DNA of 64,000 nucleotides from Candidatus Nitrospira allomarina (GTDB lineage: Bacteria > Nitrospirota > Nitrospiria > Nitrospirales > UBA8639), in assembly GCF_032050975.1 (NCBI RefSeq), contig NZ_CP116967.1, forward strand, positions 796,001 to 860,000. The letters are read 5' to 3'. The notes under the pieces are model-generated. The model was not told the DNA's origin, made no database searches, and saw nothing but the letters and a program-made list of their open reading frames with translations. Positions within the stretch are counted from its first letter, which is position 1. Every line of letters begins with the position of its first letter. A program made the position numbers and the translations under genes. Shown in pieces: positions 8,045-16,990 of the stretch.

Positions 8045-10622
8045 CAAAGCGCTGGTGCACCAACTGCTCGACTGCCGGAAAATGTCGTTCCGGAAGATTG
8101 CGAAAACGTTTTCGGCAGTCAGCCACCGCTTCTTCAGCAGACGTGTAGTGTCTGGAAGAAGGAAGCAGGTTTTTTGAATACTCGCGCAGCCTTCTCGCGA
8201 CCAAGGGGGTCAAGGTTTTATCCCCGGCCAGCATCTGCGCCGCCGCTTCAATATTTCCATGATAGTCGACTAACGCCTGAAATCCGAGACCTTTCAATCG
8301 TTGAGTGACAGTGCTGCGATCCCACCCTAAAGCTTTAGCTGTCACCTGCATATCGAATCCATGACGGCGCAGGCATTCCAACACCATGTCATCCTCCAAT
8401 CGTTCCAGTTCCACCCGACCCCCTTCACCCTTCAAGGACGGCATGACGGGGCTACTGAGATGCAAATCTGCTTCGGTTATGAGGGACCCGTTGGCCAACG
8501 CCACTGCCTGGGCCACGGTTTGTCGAAGTTCTCGAATGTTGCCCGGCCATCGATAGGCCATGATCCCATCCAATGCCCCTTGCGTGAACCTCAAATCCAT
8601 TCGATTCTGTTGCCGGGAAAAATACTGCAGAAAGGATTGAGCCAATAGCAGGCAGTCTTCCTCCCCTCGTTCCCGCAGAGGAGGCAGAGTTAACACAATA
8701 CTCCGTAATCGATAATATAAATCTTCCCGGTATCGGCCTGCCTCCACATCTTGTTGAAGATTGCAATTTGTCGCCGCGATAATTCGCACATCCACCTGAG
8801 TGAGCCGGCTTTCTCCAACCCGGTGAAATGACCCGTCCTCCAGAAACCGCAGTAATTTTGCTTGCAAATCGGATGGGAGTTCGCCGACTTCATCCAAAAA
8901 GAGCGTTCCCCCATTCGCCGTTTCAATATACCCCTCACGACCAACCGCGCCGGTAAAGGCCCCCTTCACATGGCCGAATAATTCTCCTTCAAATAACTCC
9001 GGCCGGATTGCGGCCATATTTACCGATACAAAAGGGCCACGATGCCGAGGACTCAACGCATGGGCCGCTCGAGCAAACACCTCTTTGCCCGTGCCTGTTT
9101 CTCCCAATAGTAGAATGGGACTCTGGGTCCCGGACGCTTTTTTTAAATCCTGAAAAACGCGAAGGACCGAAGGGGCACGGGTCAGAATATGAAACGACTC
9201 ACATTCTTGAAGTAATGCCGGATTCTCGCGGGATTCGGGGTACCGATGCTCAGGATGCTGCATGGCCGGCACCTGCCGACGAAGATCCTCCAATTCAATC
9301 TGCAACCGGTCAATCTGTCGTCGGGTTTCTTCTACCTCGGCTTGGGAAAACTCTAATTGGCGGGACACCCCCCCTTGCTGAGTTTCTAAACCTTCAATAA
9401 CCGTCGCCGACCGGTGGGCATGATCTTGTGCCACATGTAAGCGAGTTTCGAGTTCCCGGACATGCTGCTGTCTTTCTGCCAGTTCTGTTTCCAATTGCTG
9501 TAGCTGCTGTCGACCCTGAGCGATCCGCCGTTGAATAATCGACCGGGACAGGGACAACCGCCAAGCCAGCGATCCCCCTAAGGTCATTCCTAAAGCCAAT
9601 CCTGTACTCAAGATCGGCCACACCCAACCACTGTGAAGTCCCCACAACAGAGCCAGCCCCGCAAGAAGAGTACCGGCTAAGCCCATCATCCCCAGGCGAG
9701 TTGGCGGAGTTTCCCAAAGAAGGAAACAGGCAAAGAACAGGCCTACACTCGCCGTTACAAGAAAAGCGACCCACGGAGGAGTCCTGGAAATCCATCCGTT
9801 TGTCAGTACCGCGTTGGCCAATAAGGCATGAAGAAATTCTACCGGCACCTCGGATTCCCACGGGGTTGAAAGAGTTGGTTGCTTCGACACAGGAGAAAAA
9901 AGGATCACCGCTTTTCCGCGAAACAATTTCGATAATTGATCACGATCTTTACTCTGAATGATGTTCCACACATCCGCAAAGGCATGCCTGGGAAAGGATG
10001 ACGTTGCCCAATGTCCAATAAACCGAAATTGAGGGTCGTTGATCTTCGGTTTCATAGCTGTGTCCGTTTCCGATAACAACGAGGCCATTACGAGACCGAT
10101 CGGAGGATGCGGCGATGAACCTGCAGAAAGGGGATGGGACTTCACACCCCTAAGCACCCCATCCGCATCAGACATCAAGGTCAGCGTCCCCAACGCGGTT
10201 GCCGCATCCGCCAAGGCGGGAGGAACCGAATCCGGGTAGACCACAGATCCGACTCGTTTGGTCACTTCAGCCAGTCGAACCAGTCCAGCCAACCCCCCAC
10301 ATTCCGAGGCCATCGGGGAGGACACATCAATTGAGGGTACGATGAGAGCAGCGCCGGCCTCATGAAGGGCCAGCAGTGTGGACTCCAACACGGAAAGATT
10401 CCATCGTCCTTCCCCACATAACGCAGGACTGGTGCTCTTCGTGACCGTCACCATGACCAGTGAAGGGTCGACAGGCCCAGGTGCCATGTGAGCCAGTTGC
10501 CAATCAGTTAACCATCGTTCTCCCTGGGGAACAAGTGAGGAGACGCTAAAAGCCAACACCGTGTTCACCAGTGAAAAGGCGAGGGCCAATGCCATGGTCT
10601 TGGTCTTGGAACTATTCGTCAT
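8010..10622 (-). CDS. membrane-bound CHASE2 sensor / sigma-54 activator
   Basis: An 870-aa protein joining a sensor and a sigma-54 enhancer-binding ATPase. ATG 10622 has AGGA 5 nt upstream; an in-frame start at 10715 would add 31 residues without support. Order: N-terminal membrane segment, a CHASE2-like extracytoplasmic domain (LTDWQLAHMAP onward), three membrane helices (WVAFLVTASVGLFFACFLLW and two more), a Gln/Glu-rich coiled coil, then the AAA+ domain with Walker A GETGTGKE, the sigma-54 contact loop GAFTGA, LFLDEVGELP, and a Fis-type helix-turn-helix (VTAKALGWDRSTVTQRL). About 100 further residues follow the HTH. There is no receiver or kinase domain, so the signal probably passes directly across the membrane to the ATPase. 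The ligand and target promoters are unknown. Confidence 0.88.
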   Translation of the reverse strand: MTNSSKTKTMALALAFSLVNTVLAFSVSSLVPQGERWLTDWQLAHMAPGPVDPSLVMVTVTKSTSPALCGEGRWNLSVLESTLLALHEAGAALIVPSIDVSSPMASECGGLAGLVRLAEVTKRVGSVVYPDSVPPALADAATALGTLTLMSDADGVLRGVKSHPLSAGSSPHPPIGLVMASLLSETDTAMKPKINDPQFRFIGHWATSSFPRHAFADVWNIIQSKDRDQLSKLFRGKAVILFSPVSKQPTLSTPWESEVPVEFLHALLANAVLTNGWISRTPPWVAFLVTASVGLFFACFLLWETPPTRLGMMGLAGTLLAGLALLWGLHSGWVWPILSTGLALGMTLGGSLAWRLSLSRSIIQRRIAQGRQQLQQLETELAERQQHVRELETRLHVAQDHAHRSATVIEGLETQQGGVSRQLEFSQAEVEETRRQIDRLQIELEDLRRQVPAMQHPEHRYPESRENPALLQECESFHILTRAPSVLRVFQDLKKASGTQSPILLLGETGTGKEVFARAAHALSPRHRGPFVSVNMAAIRPELFEGELFGHVKGAFTGAVGREGYIETANGGTLFLDEVGELPSDLQAKLLRFLEDGSFHRVGESRLTQVDVRIIAATNCNLQQDVEAGRYREDLYYRLRSIVLTLPPLRERGEEDCLLLAQSFLQYFSRQQNRMDLRFTQGALDGIMAYRWPGNIRELRQTVAQAVALANGSLITEADLHLSSPVMPSLKGEGGRVELERLEDDMVLECLRRHGFDMQVTAKALGWDRSTVTQRLKGLGFQALVDYHGNIEAAAQMLAGDKTLTPLVARRLREYSKNLLPSSRHYTSAEEAVADCRKRFRNLPERHFPAVEQLVHQRFATPEQISTPRN

Positions 10623-10703
10623 TGAGGTCCTAATGGGAGTGTTGAATAATAATAATTTCCAAGGGCATATTGACCCACAGGCACGTTGCATATTAGAGGC
10701 CTC

Positions 10704-10826
10704 GGGGCTGTTCAAAAATGTTGCCCAACAAGGCCGCAGTCATTTTTGCGCGCAGAGCGTACTTCCAGTACGTGAGCACGGAAAAATGGCGAGAACGCCG
10801 CTGGCCGCTTTTTTCAACAGTCCCTA
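10704..10826. repeat. ~120 bp imperfect palindromic intergenic element
   Basis: The sequence beginning GGCTGTTCAAAAATGTTGCC and ending GGCCGCTTTTTTCAACAG has inverted ends (CTGTTCAAAAA against TTTTTTCAACAG) and a central palindrome GTACTTCCAGTAC. It contains the phrase GCGAGAACGCCGCTGG. A clearly related but decayed sequence lies at 60657-60773. It fills the gap between two minus-strand genes and has no coding potential. It resembles a REP/MITE-type dispersed element that I recall from Nitrospira genomes, where many copies occur. It might also form a long transcript hairpin between the TPR gene and the sigma-54 activator. Confidence 0.7.
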
Positions 10827-10879
10827 ATCATGGAAAATTCAGGAATTTCTCAATCCCATACATGCAACCCGGCTCAGAA

Positions 10880-12868
10880 TTACAACCCCGGCATGACGGT
10901 CTGGTCCGGACATCCATTTGCCGCCAATTGCCAGTCTGCTGAAAAACGTTCAGCCGATTCAGGAGCAACGGCTCGAACGACCTTACAGGAAAAGGGATTT
11001 CCTTCTTTCGCCGTTTGCAAGAAATAATTTCGGATCTGAGGATCTGCCGGAACCAACCGACCACGCTCTCCATTCACATACCAGGTATGGAGTGTATGCT
11101 GGGCAGACTGATCACCGGCCAAGGCCTGGTCGATCACCCATGCCACAACGGGTTCACTCGGCGTCAGGTGGTCCCAGGTGTCTTCATCATTGGTCACCTG
11201 AGTGGACACGCGATGGGGAGGAGCCAACCGGTGCAGATCTTCTCGAATAAGACCAAAGCCGTTTAACACCTCCTGCCGGTCACCGGGCGAAAAGAGGTGG
11301 CGATGAAGGCCGCGACGGAATTGTGAGAGCTGTTCTCTGGCGGTCTGCGTGAGCGAATCGGCCATCGTGGCCCGACTACTCCGAAACCACCATAACATCG
11401 CCAAGGGGATATTGCGATCCACGCCACTGCCATTGGCATACATCGAAGCCAACAGGCTTTGGGCTTCGCCCGATCCCCCTTCCGCCGCCAGACGGAGCGG
11501 CTCGACCGCTTCACCGGTCCGGTTCTGAGCACGAAGCACGACCCCCAAATGAAACCATGCTTCGACCAATTGAGGCTCAACCTCGACCGCTCGCTGCAAG
11601 GCGGCAACAGCTTGAGACAAGTTCCCCGCTTCAGCCTGAGCTTTGCCAATGGCAAAATGGAGGTGCGCCCAGGCCGGTTGCAATCGAGCAGCGGATTCCA
11701 GGGCGACCACGGCCTTTTCCCATTGTCGGGTCGCCAGAAGCGCCGAGCCCAACTGAGACCACCCCGGAGCCCATTCAGGACGTTGGTCAGTCACCACATC
11801 AAATTCAACCGCCGCCTCGTCGATTAGTCCCATGGCAGCCATGGCAACTCCCAGATTGTAATGGAGCCATACTCCATCTTTGGCAAAGGGATCCTGGCGT
11901 AATGTCTCTCGCCACAGCGAGGCGGCCTGCGCCCAATTTCCCTGACGACTCCACACAACACCAAGCAGCAATCTCGCTGAAGTCAATCGGGGATCGAGAG
12001 AAATGGCCCTTTCCAGTGAAGGAACACTGGCTGACTCGTCTCCTTTCGCAAACAACGCCACACCGATATTGTAATGCGCGGCTACAAGGTCAGGTTGAAG
12101 TACCAACGCCTGCCGGGAATGTTCGATCGCCTCTTGATAATTCCCCTCTTGCAAACGGAGTAATCCTAAATTGGCATGGACCTTGGGGAGTTCGGGTTCC
12201 AACGCCAGGGCACGCCTCCAGGCCTGCTCGGCCAGGATATTTTCATGTGATGCATAGTAGGCCAACCCCAAGGCTTCATAGGCATGCGCCCACTTAAACG
12301 CATCGTGAAGGGTCGCCTGAAAATGGGCCACAGCTTGCACAGGATCTCCTGCAGCCAAATACCCCAATCCCAACGCATAATGGGCTTCGAAAAAATCAGG
12401 CTGAAGACGAAGGGCCGCCCGCCATTGCGCCAGCGCTTGCGCAAGCCGACCATCTCGCACCAGGGAAATACCATAGTTATACGAAACCAGGGCTGACAGG
12501 TGATACCGCAAGGAGGCCATGTGAAAATCCAACCGTTCCGCTTGCGACCAGGCCGCAATGGCCCCGGTTAAATCCCCCGTTTTGGCCAGGGCCACCCCAA
12601 GGTTATGATAGGCCTCGGCATAGTCAGGCCGTTGACGAGCGGTCTCCCGAAACTCATCAATGGCCACATCCAGTTCATTCGTGAGAAAAAAATCAATCCC
12701 TAACTGCAAATGCGCTTCAGCAGAATCCTGAACAGGAGATGAATCCGCTTGGGAGGTGCCACTCAATTCCGCATAGGAAGAAGAAACGCCAAGAAACCCC
12801 TTCAAAAGGAAAAGTCCCACAATGGCAGCACAGACCATTAAACCGCCAGGTACCCGTCGATTTACCAT
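10880..12868 (-). CDS. exported TPR protein with Sel1-like repeats
   Basis: A 662-aa protein from ATG 12868 (TTG 12871 just upstream is less likely). It has an N-terminal signal or anchor (MVCAAIVGLFLLKGFLGVSSSYA). It then has about a dozen tandem tetratricopeptide repeats, for example ELDVAIDEFRETARQRPDYAEAYHNLG and repeated PDFFEAHYALGLGYLAAGD-type units. After these come Sel1-like segments (GEAQSLLASMYANGSGV and GDQSAQHTLHTWYVNG). The roughly 30 C-terminal residues are Cys-containing and not repetitive. It is probably a periplasmic scaffold for protein contacts; the partner is unknown. It lies upstream of the sigma-54 activator on the same strand, with the palindromic repeat between them. 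Confidence 0.85.
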   Translation of the reverse strand: MVNRRVPGGLMVCAAIVGLFLLKGFLGVSSSYAELSGTSQADSSPVQDSAEAHLQLGIDFFLTNELDVAIDEFRETARQRPDYAEAYHNLGVALAKTGDLTGAIAAWSQAERLDFHMASLRYHLSALVSYNYGISLVRDGRLAQALAQWRAALRLQPDFFEAHYALGLGYLAAGDPVQAVAHFQATLHDAFKWAHAYEALGLAYYASHENILAEQAWRRALALEPELPKVHANLGLLRLQEGNYQEAIEHSRQALVLQPDLVAAHYNIGVALFAKGDESASVPSLERAISLDPRLTSARLLLGVVWSRQGNWAQAASLWRETLRQDPFAKDGVWLHYNLGVAMAAMGLIDEAAVEFDVVTDQRPEWAPGWSQLGSALLATRQWEKAVVALESAARLQPAWAHLHFAIGKAQAEAGNLSQAVAALQRAVEVEPQLVEAWFHLGVVLRAQNRTGEAVEPLRLAAEGGSGEAQSLLASMYANGSGVDRNIPLAMLWWFRSSRATMADSLTQTAREQLSQFRRGLHRHLFSPGDRQEVLNGFGLIREDLHRLAPPHRVSTQVTNDEDTWDHLTPSEPVVAWVIDQALAGDQSAQHTLHTWYVNGERGRLVPADPQIRNYFLQTAKEGNPFSCKVVRAVAPESAERFSADWQLAANGCPDQTVMPGL

Positions 12869-12985
12869 CAAGACACTCTCAGGAAGCAGAGATTGGGACG
12901 GTTCCGAAAGACAGACGAAACCCTCATGAACACCAACTTCACTCTATTAAGAAATCAAGGAAAATGGAAGAGCGCACAGGGAGGA

Positions 12986-13609
12986 TCAGGCCTTCACCGC
13001 CATCCCCTGAGAAAAATAGGCGAAAGGCTTCGGAACGCCGGGAAGATAAAAGTTTTCGAGTGCGGAAACTGTCCAACCCTGCGCCTGAATCATCTGAACC
13101 ATTGGACGGTTTAAATGACAGCCATCGCCAAGGTGTTTCCACGCCGGCGTGAGACGATCCTGCCACAGGCGAACCGAACGATCCGGACTTTGCCCATGCT
13201 CTAAAAACAACAACCGTCCTCCAGGTCTCACGACCCGAAGCAATTCCTGCAGTGCCTTCGAAAGGTGAGGAACGCTGCATAAAGTCATCGTGCTCACAAC
13301 CGTATCAAAGCAGGCAGACGGAAAGGGAAGCGCTTCACCCAAGGCCAAGGCCAGATGAACGGGAATCACCGCCTCCGTCTGAAGCGAGCGGGCCAACGGA
13401 ATCATCCCGGGATTGGGATCAATCGCCGTCAAAGAATGGATCTGGGAAGGATAGTAAGAAAAATTGGCGCCGGTCCCAAACCCGATTTCCAAAACCAACC
13501 CTGACGCCTTTGCGACCAATGACTGCCGCAAGGGGATAAAACCCGCTTGCCCCATACTCCAATGGACCAGCCTCGGAAACACTCGTCGTGAATACCACCC
13601 GCCTTTCAT
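12986..13609 (-). CDS. class I SAM-dependent methyltransferase
   Basis: A 207-aa methyltransferase. Motif I VLEIGFGTGANF (E41-G47) binds SAM, followed by AIDPNPGM (acidic residue for the ribose) and the downstream DTVVSTMTLCSVPHLSKAL and LLRVVRPGGRLLFLEHG, as in the UbiE/phospholipid methyltransferase-like branch. The C-terminal half (PAWKHLGDGCHLNRPMVQMIQ) matches the common small-molecule methyltransferase style. The substrate cannot be told from the sequence. Its start lies 131 bp from the divergent gene at 13740 and its end 117 bp from the TPR gene start. Confidence 0.85.
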   Translation of the reverse strand: MKGGWYSRRVFPRLVHWSMGQAGFIPLRQSLVAKASGLVLEIGFGTGANFSYYPSQIHSLTAIDPNPGMIPLARSLQTEAVIPVHLALALGEALPFPSACFDTVVSTMTLCSVPHLSKALQELLRVVRPGGRLLFLEHGQSPDRSVRLWQDRLTPAWKHLGDGCHLNRPMVQMIQAQGWTVSALENFYLPGVPKPFAYFSQGMAVKA

Positions 13610-13739
13610 AAATATTTGGCTCTATGATATTTATGGTAAAAGGAAAGACCATCTGAACAAAATCCCCTGCCTTTGTAAGGCAGGGCTAGGGCATATAGGT
13701 CATTTCTAATTTTTCTGAAGGAGGCCAAGGAATGGTTAG

Positions 13740-15689
13740 ATGGCCACCGCCCTGGTGAATATTGTGACACTATCTCAAGAAGTATACGACGACGGCCAAA
13801 AAATTGCTTCCGCCACCGAAGAAACTCTTCCTGGAATTCTCAACAAAATCCTTGGTACTTACCTTGGGTGGCCACTAAAAATCCGGTCGGGATACTTGAT
13901 CGATAAGGAAAAGAGTAGATCAGACATTTTTGCTTCGGTGATTTACGCCGCCCAAGCTGGCACAACGGCGGAAACACATGGCATTCACGCCGACAATGCG
14001 GCAGTTGTCATCGATGTCTACGAAAATTTGGATTCAGATAAGTTCCGTGACTCCTACGCACGCATAGCGAAGGCGAAAAGGCTGAAGAAAACTACCGCGC
14101 CTACCCTGAATGGGGTTGCCATCCAAACCACGACTTTGGGAATTATTTTCGCCCTGCGCTCAACAGTTCCTCTTGATTACATCGCTGAAGAGCTTGGCCG
14201 ATTGAATACTTCAACTCCGAGTCAGGAGTGGCCGGATATGGTTGTAGTTGCAACGGTTGGAATAGTCAATTACGCGGTTCAATTTCCAGGCGAGTCCCTC
14301 AGCGGTCATCTCCTCCCTCCCGCACCTCGTGCCCGCGATGCCTATACCCCGCCTATGTATATTCTTATAATCGTGAGGCCTACGGGAGGCTATACATTCA
14401 ATAGCATGTTAGGATTTCTAATTGGGCAACTTTTTTTCTTTTCACCAGGTGTACAGCTTCCGGATATGAAGCATGTTGTGGAAGGGGTGCCGAACCAAGC
14501 CATCACGTTTTCCGGATTTCAATACAACTTGAACGGCGATCTCGTGCCGGTTCCGCGGCAGTTCTATAACGATCGCTATCTGCCGCCGCTGCCCGTCAAC
14601 ATTGAAGACCACAGTGGCAATCTGCTATGCACCCTTCAATTTCTGCCATGGCAGGATGGCGGCACAATCCTGCTTAAAGGCAAACTTCCGTTGGAGGGTA
14701 TCATGCCTTTTTTCACAGGCGTGGATATGCGGAGAGCCGGAAAAATAAAGCGGGATGACTATGAGATTGCGTACGTTCTTCCAATTAAAGAGGAAGATTT
14801 CAAAGCCATGTTGGTGAAGATTAGGGAACGTTCGAAAATGGTTGTGCAATTTCCACAACCCAAATGGACAATCCAGAAGGTTTCGAATGAAGGAACCAGT
14901 ACACCATTTATCGCTCGTCTCTTCTTAGGGATTTTAAAGCTTAGGGATGTGATTATGTCAGGACCAGACGAGAGGAACAAATTTGATACCTTATACGATA
15001 TAGTTCTGTCGTCCCTTCGGACCGCTCGTAAATCGACGCAGCGGATCACTGAACTGTGGCAAGAGCACTCCCGCATGGTCACTTCTGGCGAAATCGCACG
15101 ACTACAGAACCAAATGATTCACATCGAGGAAAGCATTGACGAGGAATTGAGGAGAGAAGTTGAGATTTTTGTGATCGCTGCTGGCCGGACGATCAAAGAG
15201 GGGATGCAAAAATTTACCGCAGCGGCTCAGGTGGACATTGGATTCCTTTTCCAGAAGCAAGCCGCGTTTGAGGCCGGACTTGCCAACCTTGAAATAACAG
15301 ATCCTACCTTGGCTGACTATCTTCAGCAAACCCGCAGGTGGTCCGAGCGTTTGCAAAATTGTCGAAATTCGATCGAGCACAAGGGCTGGATTTTGGGACG
15401 CGTAACATATTCACGCGAGGCTAATACAATCAAAGCCATCCAGCCAACTATCTCGGGACAATCAGTAACAGATTTTGTCTCATTTGCTTTCGACCGCGTG
15501 GCCTGCTTTGTCGAGGAACTGAGTGCTTTCTGCGTTCAACGGCAAGTTCCTGAGGGGGTTACAATTGCGGAAATTCCTCTTGCAGAGCGACCAGAAGAGG
15601 CCCCTGAGCGATTTCAGGTGACACTCGCGAGGGGAGGACTTCCTCCTTGGCAAATTGATTACCATGAGACTTTATTCGAGGAGACCTGA
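13740..15689 (+). CDS. putative DUF6602-like / HEPN-like two-domain protein
   Basis: A 649-aa protein with no close relative that I recognise. Residues about 25-230 resemble the DUF6602 layout: a helix, then GYLIDKEKSRSDIFASVIY, then IHADNAAVVIDVYENL, which sits where related proteins have a strand ending in E-x-K. If this is a PD-(D/E)xK fold, the lysine is replaced (DVYEN). The middle has hydrophobic beta-rich sequence. The C-terminus is helical and holds RNSIEH (R542-H547), which matches the R-x4-H motif of HEPN ribonuclease-type domains. ATG 13740 has AAGGA 8 nt upstream. A well-spaced out-of-frame ATG at 13732 opens only an 8-codon frame. It stands alone beside a tRNA gene. A defence or nucleic-acid role is inference. 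Confidence 0.6.
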   Translation: MATALVNIVTLSQEVYDDGQKIASATEETLPGILNKILGTYLGWPLKIRSGYLIDKEKSRSDIFASVIYAAQAGTTAETHGIHADNAAVVIDVYENLDSDKFRDSYARIAKAKRLKKTTAPTLNGVAIQTTTLGIIFALRSTVPLDYIAEELGRLNTSTPSQEWPDMVVVATVGIVNYAVQFPGESLSGHLLPPAPRARDAYTPPMYILIIVRPTGGYTFNSMLGFLIGQLFFFSPGVQLPDMKHVVEGVPNQAITFSGFQYNLNGDLVPVPRQFYNDRYLPPLPVNIEDHSGNLLCTLQFLPWQDGGTILLKGKLPLEGIMPFFTGVDMRRAGKIKRDDYEIAYVLPIKEEDFKAMLVKIRERSKMVVQFPQPKWTIQKVSNEGTSTPFIARLFLGILKLRDVIMSGPDERNKFDTLYDIVLSSLRTARKSTQRITELWQEHSRMVTSGEIARLQNQMIHIEESIDEELRREVEIFVIAAGRTIKEGMQKFTAAAQVDIGFLFQKQAAFEAGLANLEITDPTLADYLQQTRRWSERLQNCRNSIEHKGWILGRVTYSREANTIKAIQPTISGQSVTDFVSFAFDRVACFVEELSAFCVQRQVPEGVTIAEIPLAERPEEAPERFQVTLARGGLPPWQIDYHETLFEET

Positions 15690-15857
15690 GATTCTGCAAG
15701 CATAAAAAAAAGCAGCAAATTTGGTAAAATTTATACGGTCTGGAACTTCGTTATGCCTAGAGAACACTTCCTTCAGGAACCCGCTGTTTTAATCTCGCAC
15801 TATGTGGTGTGGCTGATGTGTGCAGTCAGTAATCGGAATTCGTAGAAGATAGAATAT

Positions 15858-15941
15858 TGGTGCCGAAGGCGGGACTTGAACCCGCATGGGTTTCCCCACA
15901 CGCCCCTCAAACGTGCGTGTCTGCCATTCCACCACTTCGGC
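15858..15941 (-). tRNA. tRNA-Leu (anticodon GAG)
   Basis: Minus-strand tRNA of 84 nt. The acceptor stem GCCGAAG pairs with CTTCGGC, followed by discriminator A and an encoded CCA. The anticodon stem CACGT/GCGTG holds the loop TTGAGGG, giving anticodon GAG. A long variable arm (TGGG-GAAA-CCCA) marks a class II tRNA, and the T arm is GCGGG-TTCAAGT-CCCGC. Its 3' end faces the orphan gene at 13740-15689. I found no second copy of its 3' end that would mark an integrated element. Confidence 0.97.
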
Positions 15942-16051
15942 ACGAAGTAGGCAGATTATGAAACCTCTTGATGTCCTTGTCAACGCGTGAGGCGCGGGGT
16001 AGAATCCCGCCATTCTCATTAATTATTTGACCCCCCGGATTATAGCTCACC

Positions 16052-16747
16052 ATGACCCGCTCGACCTCTTCGCCCGCACCCCTGACTCATTCTCAACACT
16101 GGATCGGTGCCTTTTTCGATGTGGATAACACGTTGATTCCCGGCGCGTCGATTGAAATCGGATTTTTCCGGTATCTCTGGCAAGACGGTGTCGTGGGTTG
16201 GCCGGAGGTATGGCACAGCCTGGGGTATGCCATTCGTCAAATGCCCCCCATTTCGTTCAACCCTCTGCGACGGAGGAAGCTGTATCTGATGGGGCATGAT
16301 GTCTCCCTCATTGAACAGATGGCCAGCGAGTACGTGGAGTTATATGTTGTTCCACGGGTCTCAGCGAGGGCTTTGAATCGTTTATCCCGTCATCGGGATG
16401 CGGGACATGTCGTAGCCTTCGTCAGCGGATCACCTGAGTTCTTGGTGAAACCACTGGCTGAGGCACTTGGAGTCTCATTGGTATTTGGCGCGAGACCGGA
16501 ATCCCAGAAAGGGCTCTATACGGGAAAGGTGTTTGCCCCGTTGCCCTATGGTGAGGGAAAGGGCCGGTATGTGGAGCGCCTGGCCACCCGTTACAATCTG
16601 GACTTGACGCGTAGCTATGCCTATGGCGATAGCCCTGGAGATTTCCACGCGCTCCAACTGGTTGGCCATCCCTTTGTGGTGAATCCGATTCGGGGCATGG
16701 CTCGTATTGCCCGCGAACGGGGTTGGCCGATTACACAATGGGCTTAG
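16052..16747 (+). CDS. HAD-superfamily phosphatase, subfamily IB (SerB-like)
   Basis: A 231-aa HAD-IB hydrolase. Motif I FFDVDNTL gives the nucleophile D23 and acid/base D25. Motif II lies in VVAFVSGSPEFL, a Lys region follows (SQKGLYTGKV), and YAYGDSPGDFHAL is motif III/IV. The C-terminal FVVNPIRGMARIARERGWPI (VNP and a Trp-rich end) is typical of the branch that includes phosphoserine-phosphatase-like and CicA-like proteins. It probably dephosphorylates a small metabolite or lysolipid. The start ATG 16052 has only a weak GGAT upstream. It is 110 bp from tRNA-Leu on the opposite strand. Confidence 0.85.
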   Translation: MTRSTSSPAPLTHSQHWIGAFFDVDNTLIPGASIEIGFFRYLWQDGVVGWPEVWHSLGYAIRQMPPISFNPLRRRKLYLMGHDVSLIEQMASEYVELYVVPRVSARALNRLSRHRDAGHVVAFVSGSPEFLVKPLAEALGVSLVFGARPESQKGLYTGKVFAPLPYGEGKGRYVERLATRYNLDLTRSYAYGDSPGDFHALQLVGHPFVVNPIRGMARIARERGWPITQWA

Positions 16748-16990
16748 GAGTCGGCCATCCGGTATGAAATCAACCAGCTTGCTTACGCCAAACTGACCGT
16801 TTCTCCGGTCCTTTTCATCCAATAGCTCTCTTTTTGCACCATATGATCGAAAATATCACTCAACCTGATCCAACCTTGTGACGATTTCTCATCTCCGACA
16901 GCCACCTAGCGCACCCTTCACTGTCCCCTCCCCATCACCCCACTTTTTGAGTACAATGCTTCCTGTTGTGTGCTGGAGTTGAGAGCGTTT

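Noticed and set aside
13732..13758. Frameshifted start of the 649-aa gene (ATG at 13732)
   Set aside because: The ATG 13732 frame stops after eight codons, while ATG 13740 has its own AAGGA at 8 nt. No frameshift is needed.
13610..15941. Genomic island inserted at tRNA-Leu
   Set aside because: The orphan gene faces the tRNA 3' end, but I found no integrase and no second copy of the tRNA end near 13.6-13.7 kb.
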